Origin: Mesotaenium endlicherianum
Lineage: Eukaryota > Streptophyta > Zygnematophyceae > Zygnematales > Mesotaeniaceae
Reading direction: 5' to 3'
Assembly (NCBI GenBank): GCA_009602735.1
Contig: WELA01003517.1
Span: forward strand, 380,543 to 444,542
Length of the DNA stretch: 64,000 nt
The notes beneath the pieces are model-generated. The model was not told where the DNA came from and searched no databases. It saw nothing but the letters and a program-made list of their open reading frames with translations. The position numbers were made by a program, and so were the translations under genes. Below are positions 11,115 through 21,240 of the stretch, piece after piece; positions within the stretch are counted from its first letter, which is position 1; each line of letters opens with the position of its first letter.

Positions 11115-12975
11115 ACGTTTGAGGATGGTAAGGTAAAGCAAGAGTGGCATCCTGTGTTGTATGAGTCTATGATTAATTATTCCGTGCATGATAAAGAGCT
11201 GCTAGCTATCATTCATGTGCTCAAACAGTAGAGAGCATACTTACATGGTAAAACTTTTAAGATGATTACAGATCATCTAGCTCTGACTCACTTTCAGAAG
11301 TCCGAGCTCTCAAGGAGGGAGAACCGCTGGAGCTAGATGCTGGAGCAATTTCAAGTCCACATTGACTACAAACTAGGGAAGTTGAATCCTGCTGATGCAC
11401 TCTCTAGAAGACCTGACTTGCAAAAAAGGAACTTTAGTCAGTATGCTGTAGATAAAGTCCTGTGTGCACTCACTTCACTAAAGGTGAAAAAGTCCTCCAT
11501 TGAACAACTTAGGAAAGCCTACTTTTCTGACCCAACATTTGAGCCCAGCCCCACTACTGGTGTGTGTCGTGCTATTGCACTCGGGTATAAGCTTAAGGGA
11601 GGGGTCTGGGTGACTAAAACCACTTCAGGCAGGCTGAAGCTGGTCATTCCTAATAGCTTGGAAATAAGGTCCCTTTCATTGAGTCAAGCACATGAGAGTT
11701 TATTGGGTGGGCATTTGGGGCAAGCCAAAACTGTTGGCAAACTGGCAAAACATTATCATTGGGAGGGATTACCTCGGAAGGTCTTGAAATACGTTAAGTC
11801 CTGTGACCAGTGTCAAAAGAATAAGTCTAGGCACACACCAACTGGGGGGCTATTACAACCACTACCCATCCCAACTAGACGTTGGGAATCAACATCCATG
11901 GACTGGGTGGTAACACTGCCACGAACTGCCAATGGGCATCATTCGATATTGGTAGTTGTGGATAAACTGGCAAAAATGGTCATTTTCATCCCCACAACTG
12001 TCAAAGTAACTGCACTCTAAACAGCGAGATAGTTCTACAACCATGTAGTATGCCAACATGGGCTACCCTCTAATATCATCTCAGACAGAGACTCAAAAAT
12101 TACCTCTAAGTCCTGGAGAGCTTTAATGGGGTTAATGGGAGTCAAACAGTTGCTCAGCAGAGCAAAGCACCCTCAGACCGATGGGCAGACTGAAAGAACT
12201 AACCGAGTTTTGCAAGAGGTGCTGAGAGCATACATTAACCAAAAACAAGACAATTGGGATGACCTGTTACCTCAAGTCCAATTTGCGGTCAACAATGCGG
12301 TGCACGCGTCAACGGGCAAGACTCCTTTTGAACTGAGCCTGGGGTAGAGTCCCTATGTCTCCTTTAGATGTACTAGGGGAGTCTTTAAGTCACCCTGAGG
12401 GGATTGACAATTCGGTCTCCCTCCAGTTAAATCAGGATTTTGCTGACACCCTGTCACAAGTCCAACAGAACCTGCACAAAGCCCAAGCAAACCAACGAAA
12501 ATACGCTAATCAGCACCGTCGAGAATTGACATTTTCTAAGGGCGATTTGGTCAAACTGCATTCTCAGCACCAGTAACTGCCTGGGGTGGTCAAGAAAAAG
12601 CTTGGTCCTGTCTGGGTCGGTCCATATTTGGTGGTGCGCTGTGTCGGTCACAATGCTTACAAACTGAACATGCCAGCAGAATACAAGGGTCACCCGGTCA
12701 TTAATGTCTCCTTCCTCGAACCATACATTAAAGGTGACACACTGTTCACAGGTCGGTTACCTGTCCAACCGGGACCAGTCCCCGCTGTCCGGGATGGTGA
12801 TCTTGAGGAATATGAGGTCGAGGAGATTTTAGACGCTCGCTCTGTCCGTCGATTATCTAAATATGTCATGAAGTACCTGGTCAGATGGAAGGGTTACGAT
12901 GCCTCTAGGGACACTTGAGAATTTAAATTCCAGCTGACCAATGCCAAAGGGGCGTTGAAACGGTTTTACCTTTAG
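11115..12975 (+). pseudogene. X2 pol remnant: RNase H, integrase, chromodomain
   Basis: 11115-11335 carries the end of RNase H. 11337-12020 carries the Asn-Pro-Ala-Asp-Ala-Leu-Ser segment, the HHCC zinc domain (G-G-H-L-G-Q ... C-D-Q-C-Q-K-N-K) and the first catalytic Asp of the core (M-D-W-V-V). 12126-12347 carries the segment with the catalytic Glu (T-D-G-Q-T-E-R). 12586-12918 carries the GPY/F tail and a chromodomain (E-Y-E-V-E-E-I-L, Y-L-V-R-W-K-G-Y). In-frame stops near 12018, 12030, 12345, 12574 and 12916 inactivate it. It is nearly identical to X4 at 49745-51050. Confidence 0.9.
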
Positions 12976-13039
12976 GCGGCTGGTACCCTTCCCTAACAAT
13001 CATTTCAGTAAATATGGATAGGTGACAGGAGGTCCTGTC

Positions 13040-13340
13040 TCTATATCAGTCGGAGGGGAATGTGATAGTTAGTGACAGATAGTGACAGTGGTGACAGGCA
13101 GCCCACCTTTAAGCTTAAGTTGGAGGGAGTGTGTTCCGTTTCGGGATTAACCAGGCAAATTTTATAATCATTCTACACACTCAACCTGTGCTCATACTCA
13201 CTTTTTCTCTCTAACTCAATTCTCTCTTATATTCACTCATACAAGGTACTACACGCTGGGGATTCTCCCTATCACGTTCTTCTTAACAACGGGCACTCAG
13301 TAGCGGCTAAGTATCATGACTATACTAACTTCATTGTGTT
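13040..13340 (+). other. X2 spacer with internal polypurine-like motif and TGACAG repeats
   Basis: GTGACAG/GTGACAGG repeats at about 13068-13098 are followed by TTAAGTTGGAGGGA at about 13121-13134, the same motif as the true polypurine tract before the LTR (15170-15183). Pyrimidine-rich DNA follows, then TACTAAC at 13323-13329 and TTCATTGTG, ending at the GAGCAG|G before the accessory ORF. This fits a 3' splice site with a branch point. Confidence 0.55.
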
Positions 13341-13354
13341 TATGATTGAGCAGG

Positions 13355-15012
13355 ATGACTCAGAAGTTGGAACTTAAGAGGAAGAGAAGAGCGGAAGAGG
13401 CACACGCAGAATACTTGCAATTTCGTGGCGACATCAAATCATCCTCCATCTCCGCTCGGGAATCACAACGACTCCAACAACAGCGGGAGGCACAAAAGAA
13501 GAAGGAGGAGGAGGAGCAGGCCAGGCTGAGGCAGGAAGAATTGGACAGAAAAGTTGCAGAGAAGGCCAAGAGGGCGAAAGAGGAGAGGCAAGCTGAGGAG
13601 AGGCGGAAGCAGCAGGATGACAAAGAAGAACAGAGGAGAATCAGAAGCTACCGCTACACGCTGCTGGGCAAGGCCTTTGATCTACTAGAGGAGGCCTTCA
13701 AGTATGCCCAGAGAAGTCGCAGTGAGGCACAGCAGGACATCTTGCAGAGGGAAGGGGAGACATCTAAAAACTTCGACAAGGATATAGTGGTCAGCATAGG
13801 GCTACTCCTCTACCACGATTATGCCATGATGGTAGGTTATACAGTCAGAGAGGCCAAGGCAATGGCCCAAGCAAATGAGACAGGAGCTGTATTGATCCCA
13901 GGTATCTGGGGAAAGGATAGGGTCATCAGGATGACCCCCATGGACGCGGACAACTTTAAGGACTCTACACCCCATAACCGGTTCAAGGCCATGTATAATG
14001 AGGTGGAGAGGAGAAGCTGGGAGTTCTTGGCCAGAGAAACCAGTCAACTGGACTTCGCAGGGCACTGGTACCCGTGCACTCTGAAAAGAACAACCCCTGC
14101 CTTTTTCCAGAAACCCACCGATTGGCGGTGGATGACCATCAACATGAGGGACCAGCAAAATGACAAGGCAAGGGAGGAAGACTTCCTAACGGACCTATAG
14201 GGGAACATAGTGTTGCCTCCTCATATTGCCGCTTGGGACCCAAGACTGGATGGAGTAAGAGACTGCATGAGCCAAGAAATACAGGAGGACAGCAGCAGGG
14301 CCCGTGAGTCATTCTCTAAAGGGAAGCACGCTTATGCCAAATGGGCAAGCAAGCAGGAAGGAAAGGACCTGTATGCAATCCGGACTCAACAGCCCCTACC
14401 AGCACCCAAAAGGGGATGGTCAGTGGGATTTTTTTTTTCTTGGGAAGAGCTGGAGCAGCTGACAGAAGAGACCCCAGCGGTCTCAGAGTAACCAGGGGAA
14501 GGAGAGGTGGAGGGATCGGAGGAAGAAGAAAGGAAGGCGAGGAAGAGGACACTAGCCCCGCTGTGATCCTGACACCTGCCACATCCCCTGTAAGGGAGAA
14601 GACTGGGTTGGCCTTGCAACAGCTCGCTGAAGAGGAAGATATCACTTGGCTGGGAACTGCCAGAGGATAGAGGCCATCTGCAGGCACAGAGACCCAGTCA
14701 GACGGGGCAAACAGGAGGGCTGCTAGAGAGATAGCTGGAGGCCTGCCAGCATCTCCCTCGCAGAGAGGGCATGTGCCCTTGGCTCATGTCATGCAACATC
14801 CTTCTGGGATGCCGGTATATGTACCTGTCAGTTTGAGGTGTGTCCAGAAGAAGATTGCCTCCAATCAATTCCAGACTGTGCAAGAGGAAATAGTTCAGGA
14901 ACTGCGTTCTCCGCGGGGCCCCTACGCGGATCCCCCATGCTTCAGGAGACCCCAAGACAGGAGGAGGTCTGGCTCCCCTGATCATGGGGCCCAAGGAACA
15001 TCTCCTTCCTAA
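13355..15012 (+). pseudogene. Accessory ORF of family X, function unknown (near-complete copy)
   Basis: Protein of about 550 residues encoded between pol and the 3' LTR in the sense direction. I recognise no known domain. Visible parts: residues about 5-95 are a Lys/Arg/Glu/Gln-rich coiled coil. Residues 100-280 form a conserved globular-looking region (L-L-G-K-A-F-D-L-L-E-E-A-F-K-Y-A-Q, Y-H-D-Y-A-M-M-V-G-Y, E-F-L-A-R-E-T-S-Q-L-D-F, G-H-W-Y-P-C-T-L-K). Next come L-P-P-H-I-A-A-W-D-P-R-L-D, a Pro/Glu/Ser-rich linker and a conserved C-terminal block (G-H-V-P-L-A-H-V-M-Q-H-P-S-G-M). TAG stops at 14198 (CAG, Gln, in X3) and 14668 and a frameshift in or near the T-run around 14430-14440 break it. 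No signal peptide or membrane segment, so it is not Env-like. X3 has ATG at 38042; here the aligned start is TTG and the first ATG is at 13355. Confidence 0.7.
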
Positions 15013-15183
15013 TGGCAGTAGGCTGAAGGTCAACGAGAGAGCACGCTGTTACTAGTGACCCCACCCGTTAGGTATCAGGGTTGAAGCAAAAGGTGTTGGG
15101 AGGCAGATCAGCACTTTCAGCTAGAGGGACCAGGTACCTAGTGTTAGTGTTGTCGAGGCGACAATTTGTTAAGTTGGAGGGAT

Positions 15184-15900
15184 TGTAATGAATCAGTATA
15201 TTGGTAGATATAATATTCGTCTAAATATAGTAGTTAATTAAGTTCAGCCTGCTGAACTTTAGTTAATATTCAGTCTGCTGGACTTCATAAATTAATCAAT
15301 TTAATGACTCAGCCGGGAGGAGCAGGCTGAAGTCAACTTAGGTCAGCTTGCTGACACACTCTTTGACAGCCATTTGACTTCCGTACTCGGTAGCAGCGAA
15401 CTGCCTAGATATGCATCTAAGTGTGGTGTGCTAGATGAATGGCCAGATGACATCCCTATGATGGATGGCGATTTGGGATGATGGGAGATGGCGGATTTGG
15501 TTAACCGAGGTCCTACCAACGTGGTTAACTCCCGGGTAGGCAGTGCCATCGCACCGGCCGTTGAAAAGTAAACTCATTCCTTGTACATATGCTAGGCATT
15601 GCTCTCGAGTTTGGCATTCGGGAACGAGGCCAACTCTCTTGTACAGCTTACTGAGAGAGATCTGAATCCAAGGCGAGAAGCCATTGATATGCACTATCTC
15701 CTAGCCTTGCTTAAGTGTGAGTTTACTGATTGCATTATTGATGCTAGTTTACTACCATTTGACTTACGAGTATTGTCCACTGCTAGTGTGTTGTCCTTTT
15801 GCTGTTTAATCAATCAACAGAACATACCACAAAGATTACTTGCTGATATAAAGATCGTCATTATTTGTTAATCGCCTTTTTAGTAAGTCGATTCATTTCA
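15184..15900 (+). repeat. 3' LTR of X2
   Basis: 717 bp from TGTAATGAATCAGTAT to GATTCATTTCA, preceded by the polypurine tract GTTGGAGGGAT (15173-15183). It contains the family's cluster of short inverted repeats, CAGCCTGCTGAAC and GTCAGCTTGCTGAC (15240-15357). Confidence 0.9.
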
Positions 15901-18240
15901 ATAAATGTGCTGTTTGTTGAGAATGAGACGATGCATTTTACTTTCAAGCGCATTTCGTATGCCCTCACTCATGCGCCAGTTCTCACATTGCCCAATTCAA
16001 ACCTGCCTTACAAGGTAGTCGCAAACGCGTCCGGTGTTGGAATAGCAAATGGGCTGCAGGCAGGCCGGCCTATCAATTTCAAGAGTCGAAAGCTAACACC
16101 TCCCAGACAAAACTACTCAAAAACAGCGCAGGAGCTCTAGGTAGTTATGTGTGCTTTGAAAATTTGACGATGTTATTTGGAAGACTGCAAGGGTTTGACA
16201 GTGGTCACGGAGCACTGCCAAATACCTTCTTCCAAATTCAGCCAACGCTATCAAGACGGCAGACGAGATGGTTTGAGTTCTTACAACGATTACACTTTAT
16301 TTGGGCGTAGTGCCCTAGTTGCAACAATGTTGCCGACCCGCTAAGTCGAATTCCTCCGACTGGATTATTGCTCTTGGGGACTGTTGCGGGGGTTGTAGAA
16401 CAAAATGGTAAGGTTTCCAGGGTGGCCACTCTTGCTTCTGCTGTACTCCCCCAGACGACTGCTGTACCAACGCCTGGTGACGCGGGCACACCCTTCTTGG
16501 ATAGCATAGGTAACTCTGAGTAACTTGACCTGCATCACTTATTTTGCGAGGGCTATCTCGAGGGTCCGTTTTTTCTAAATTGCTTGGGTACTTACTGGCT
16601 CTAGCGGTGTAGCCGTAACGATGGACAATATGGACAAAAGGAAAGAATGCTCAAACTATACATTTGAGTCGCGATCTTGGTGGCAAAATGGGCGCATTGT
16701 GGTCCCAGAAGGCCAAGTAAGACATGTGCTACAATTGGAAGTGCATGACTCTCCTTACACGGGTCATCAAGGATTTACTAAAACCATTCACACGTTGCAC
16801 CAAGGGTCCACGTGGCCGTCCTTCCAAGTTGATGTTGCCGAGTACATCACGAATTGTGCAACTTGTCAGAAGACTAAGCTGGGCAATGCGTTGCCAGCTG
16901 GAAAGTTGCGAGCATTGGAACTTGTAGGTGGCCCGTGGGAAAGCATTAGTTTCAACTTTGTCGTGGAATTGCCTACCACCAAAATGGGTCACAGTGGGGT
17001 GTTAATGATTGTGCATTGTTCCACTGTAAGATGGCGCACTTCGTGCCCACTAAACCATCACTTGATGCAAAAGAGACCGCTCAGCTCTTCATTGATCATG
17101 TGTTCAAGTTACATGGCATGCCAAAGCAGATCATAAGATATCATAGTTACGAGCCACTTTGGGCAGGAAGTGTGCACGTATTTTGGCACAAAACTTAAGA
17201 TGTCAACAAGCTTCCATCCTCGGATACATGACCAGACAGAACGTATATTGCGTTCTTCAACAGTTCCTTAGGCATTATGTAAATCCTCGCCAAGACAATT
17301 GGGATACCCTTCACTTAGTTGCAGAGTTCGCCGAAAATAATGCTTATCAGAAAGTATTGAAGAAATTCTTATTTTCCTTAAATATGGGAGACATCCGCAC
17401 ACTCCGTTGACATAAGTGGTTTCGGGTCAGATGAAGGAGTCAACCATGAGAGTACCAAATGCGCGCCAATTTGTCCATTTCCTTCAAGAGGTGCACAAAC
17501 AGGCAAAGATGGCCTTAGACGCTGCACGAGATCGGCAGAAGAAGTTTGCTGACATGCCCAGGAAAGAGTTAAGTTTTGAGGAAGGCAATAAAGTCGTTTT
17601 GCAAACCAAGAATTTGCAACTCAAGCACCCAGGAAAGTGTAAGCTTTTGCCTTGTTGGATAGGCCCTTCTATCGTTAGTGCAAAGGTTGCTCATGGTGCA
17701 TACCGAATGAATTTCTCTAAGTCCATGGGGCGTACGCATTCTGTGCTCCCTCTTAGTTTACTAGATTTTTTTTGATTTAATGGCCGCTATCAGCCACAAG
17801 CACCAAAATTGGAACTCAAAACAAGATGACATAGCCTGGGATGTAGAGGAAGTTAAAGGACATCGCTACACCAGTCATAAGCCTCCCAGAGTTTAATTTT
17901 TGATAAGATAGCTCATCTACGATTTCAGTTGAAATTCTTATGAATTGCCGGATGAAATTCTGCATGATTGTAGTGACATGGTTCAACAATACTGGTTACG
18001 ATGGGCTAAAGCTCAAAAACTCTGTGCTGAGGCAAACAACGTGCTGCCTGGCGCACTTCGTAAGCCAACAAACAAACGCAAAAGAGTCGCGGCCAAATAA
18101 TCGATCTTTTCCGTACCTGTTCCGCTGCAATCGTCCGTTCGCCCGAAAGTGTGTTTTACGTTTGGTAAGGCAAGTAAGGACACCGACTATTTAAAAGACG
18201 TATGCTTAACGAGGACGTTAAGTTCTTTTAAGGGGGAGAG
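15901..18240 (+). pseudogene. C/Y element pol: RNase H, integrase, degenerate C-terminal domain
   Basis: 15940-16140 holds the RT connection/RNase H start (A-L-T-H-A-P-V-L-T-L-P, with the catalytic Asp of TDAS changed to Asn in A-N-A-S). 16621-17136 holds the integrase zinc domain (H-x-G-H-x-G ... C-A-T-C-Q-K-T-K) and start of the core. 17159-17410 holds the remainder of the core with broken frames. 17416-17775 holds the GPY/F tail (W-I-G-P-S-I-V and L-P-L-S-L-L). A chromodomain-like relic at 17790-17900 (W-D-V-E-E-V-K-G-H-R-Y) and further broken frame follow. It is not family X: sequence and LTR differ. The polypurine tract AAGGGGGAGAG (18230-18240) precedes the LTR. Probably the 3' part of the element whose 5' LTR is at 8708. 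Confidence 0.75.
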
Positions 18241-18267
18241 TGTAACCATCTGAGCACTTTAGACGTA
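18241..18267 (+). repeat. C/Y 3' LTR, first 27 bp before the methyltransferase-element insertion
   Basis: TGTAACCATCTGAGC aligns with the LTR starts at 5458 and 8708. Joining 18241-18267 to the sequence from 31483 gives an ungapped match to 5458-5493, so the intervening DNA is an insertion. The last five bases, ACGTA, recur at 31478-31482. Confidence 0.85.
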
Positions 18268-19277
18268 TGTCATGATTCATTAAGTCGAGGTTGACGTACG
18301 AACCAAAATCTACGTGTGTGAACCATCAACCTAGGAAGACCAACTTTGCATTGACTTTACGCATCCATATGTTGACCTTCTCTAGATTTCCGAGTCACCA
18401 AAGTGTAGCGCGTCGAAGCATCTACCGAAGGGCACCGATTTTGCGTCATTTGGTTAATTATCGAGCGAGATAGACGCGATTTAGTCCGCACTCCTTTCGG
18501 CACCTAGCGGAATCACACCTAATGGCCAACTTGTGACTCAATGCACCCCAAGGCGAGAATGTTGACCATTCGTGACCCCAAGAACCCCTAGCTTTGTGCG
18601 CACAAATCCGCGAGCCCTTTAGACTACATAAGTCTTGCATTTCCACAGTGTAAGTGCATCATTGAGGCTATAACTTGGTGACTGCATCACCTACTCCTAG
18701 AGGAAGCTTCCTCAAGTTTCAGAGTCACTTTTGAGGCGCTATCTAGGTAGAACTACCCAAGGTAAGCTCCACGAATGAGAGACACTTAGCATATTTTACG
18801 TGCTTTGCTTTGATTGGTTTGAGTTATGCTTAGCCTATAAGAGTGCTAGTACATGCCTTGTACACATTAGTGGAAATAGAAGAGCCTCCTAGAGTGACTA
18901 CATGCATTGGATCCGCCGCATACGACGCCGGGTTTTCAGGAGTATAAGTGCTAGAGATGTCCCTAGAGGAACATCTTTTCAGAAGTCCCATTATGCCAGT
19001 TGTAAGTCACAGAGATTATCAGTAAAGCTTACACTTTTATCTCTTGTGTTTTCAGGACCACTTTGTCCCTCTCTTGTGTAGAGCAAGCCTTTTTGGCTTC
19101 CAATCACTAGAAGAACTTCACAAGCGGTGAGCAATGTCACAGCTCATACCCCCTGCCATAGGACTACTCTTGAAGATCATGATGTGCTTCCAGTGATCTT
19201 TTGGGCCAGACTTCATTAGTTGTTTTCCTACCAGATTACAGTCTTGAGGTGCTCACTCTGGAGAGTACACACTCCTT
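18268..19277 (+). repeat. Terminal repeat A1 (5' end of the methyltransferase element)
   Basis: 1010 bp, about 97 percent identical by eye to 30333-31341. Starts TGTCATGATT; similarity ends at ACTCCTT. It likely holds the promoter: GACTACATAAGTC at 18620 and CCTATAAGAG at 18835 are TATA-like candidates only. Unlike the right end, it is not followed by segment B. No TGG-type primer-binding site directly follows; TGGAGAGTACACACTCC at 19259-19275 is a weak candidate. Confidence 0.85.
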
Positions 19278-19326
19278 ACTTCTAAAAGATCTCTCTTTGC
19301 CTGCACGCAATTAGAATCTTCAGCGT

Positions 19327-21240
19327 ATGCCTACCCGTAGTGGGCGTGCTTACCAACCTTACTACGAAGGGGTTAGTGGAGAAGACTCAGACTCCGATCT
19401 CAGTACTGTCACTGAACCCTCTGAAGGGGAGCAGATGGCACTCGTGCTTTCTGTGATTGTCCCTGAGCCGTCTTCTCGTCGGGCTCACCACGATTCCTGG
19501 TATCCCATGGCAGGTGACCACGAGGTCAAGACTGTTAGGTCCTCCCTCTTCTGCTTCTGCGGTAGGCCAGGAACTTGTGATCTGGACGACACAATCTCAG
19601 AGTTCAAGGCTAAGTTCGTGACCGCGAGGCTTAAGACGCCCGCGCTCACTAAGCGTGACGTGTTCTATACGCTCATGCGCTATCTCCTCTACGAGGCCCG
19701 TGACACATTCCGTGAGAAGTGTGACAAGATCTACGCACGCACAAAGCCTGTGGGGGAACCCCCAGTAGAGACCCCCCACGCTGACCCGGTCAAGGCCTTC
19801 TGGGACGTCCTCAGGAAGGAGTTCGAGGCCGCGACCGAAGAGAAGGTGTACAAGCTGCACCACTTATTCCGCCGCAAGAATGAGACGATCTGCATGATGT
19901 ACCGCCGCTTGACGCACCTTTGCCGAGACGTTGGCACCGTTACTGACCGGGAGGCAGCGGAGATCTTCTTGCGCGCCGTAGAGCCACGTTTGAGGGAGCG
20001 AGCCATGGCTCCTCTCATCTACCACATCGGCTCCGAGTACTTGCTGGAGGATGCTCACCTCTCAATCATGAAGCAAAGCTTGGCCGCCGCACGGAGCAAC
20101 ATTAGCGACCGTGTAGGCCTCGCATCCACGGGCGTACGCCAAGAGTCTTTGGTGCTGCCATCCCCGACAATGCGCCCAGTTCCGGCTCGCCTGCCCCAAC
20201 AGCAGCAGCAGCCTCAGCGCTCTCAGTTGTCCTAGCAGACCCAGCAGCGCGGGGCTCCGCGTGGCCGCATTTCCATGGCCGCCACGACGAGCGACCCCTG
20301 TTGGTCTAGCGGGAAGACGGGCAACTCTCGCTAGAACTGCACTATTGCGCAGAATGGCAAGCCCGGTGACTGCACCTACTGTGGCAAGGGCGGCCACCTG
20401 CAGATAGTATGCCTGCAGAAGAAGCGCGACGCCGAGAACAGACGCGCACGTGACGGCCCTGCGCCAGCAGCAGGACTTCGGGGCATGCGTAGCCCTCGCA
20501 CGGGCGGACGTCCCTCGATGGCTGCAACCTCGGCTACGATGGACGCCGCGCTGACCCCCGGAGCCGATTACTACAGTCTTGACGACGTCAGCAACGCCCT
20601 CGTAGAGGCCAACGCAGAGATTGCCAGACTCCGCGGCCTCGTCGCTACCGACAGTTACGACGCGTGCGGAGCCCTCTTTGCACGCGTCCTGCAGTCCGAC
20701 GCTTTAGCTCCGACAGCTGGCGTCTGCGCAGCTCCTGCGCACTTTCATGACGCCTACACGTGGCAACCCCAGAGGCTGGCACCTGGCGCTATAGCAGCGC
20801 TGCAGCCTCGCACGCGCCCGCCCCACGAGAGAGCTACGGCGACCAGCGCCGCAGGCGTCTGTGCAGACGCTTCTGCCAGACCTGCGCACTCTGCACTAGT
20901 GTCCGTCAGCAGCTGCTGCACTCGTTCGGTCGGGCTGCCAGATTGCAGGCTGCAGGCACACGCGGTCCCGCTACCCTGTGTCACAGACGCTGCAGCTCCC
21001 AACGCGCCCCTTGACGGTTCGGCACACACGTCAGCACAGCCGCAGGCTTCAGCAGCCCCGCTGGCCTGTGCCGCCCTGCTGGCGCCAGCAGTGCCTTCGG
21101 CAGCCTACGCAGCGACAGCTGTCGCGACGGGGCGCGCTTGCCAACTGAGTACCACGACTACAGCACACAAGGCTGCAGCGCCCCCCGCTCTACGTGTCGC
21201 CATCCCAGGTGCAGACCTACACATCAGCCGGCAACGTTAG
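19327..21240 (+). pseudogene. gag: gag of the methyltransferase element
   Basis: Frame 1 from ATG 19327, only about 50 bp after A1. Residues 1-40 are Ser/Asp/Glu-rich. Residues 90-240 have the Gypsy capsid-like pattern (A-F-W-D-V-L-R-K-E-F-E ... Y-K-L-H-H-L-F-R-R-K-N-E-T-I ... M-Y-R-R-L-T-H-L). The Gln-rich stretch near residue 290 is followed by TAG at 20233. The same frame continues through a second TAG at 20332 to a CCHC zinc knuckle, C-T-Y-C-G-K-G-G-H-L-Q-I-V-C (20371-20412), and on to TAG at 21238. The residues around each TAG suggest lost Gln codons. Gag packages element RNA; here it is expected to be truncated unless TAG is read through. Confidence 0.8.

Larger units (their letters stand above)
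11115..15900 (+). mobile_element. X2: 5'-truncated chromovirus of family X
   Basis: Contains RNase H onward through integrase and chromodomain (11115-12975), spacer, accessory ORF (13355-15012), polypurine tract and 3' LTR (15184-15900). The 5' LTR, gag, protease and RT are missing. Because both X2's 5' half and the gag-to-RT part of the surrounding C/Y element are missing at the same junction, one deletion probably removed both. Confidence 0.85.

Noticed and set aside
13355-15012. Accessory ORF as an envelope gene
   Set aside because: No signal peptide, no transmembrane segment, no cleavage site pattern; highly charged N-terminus.
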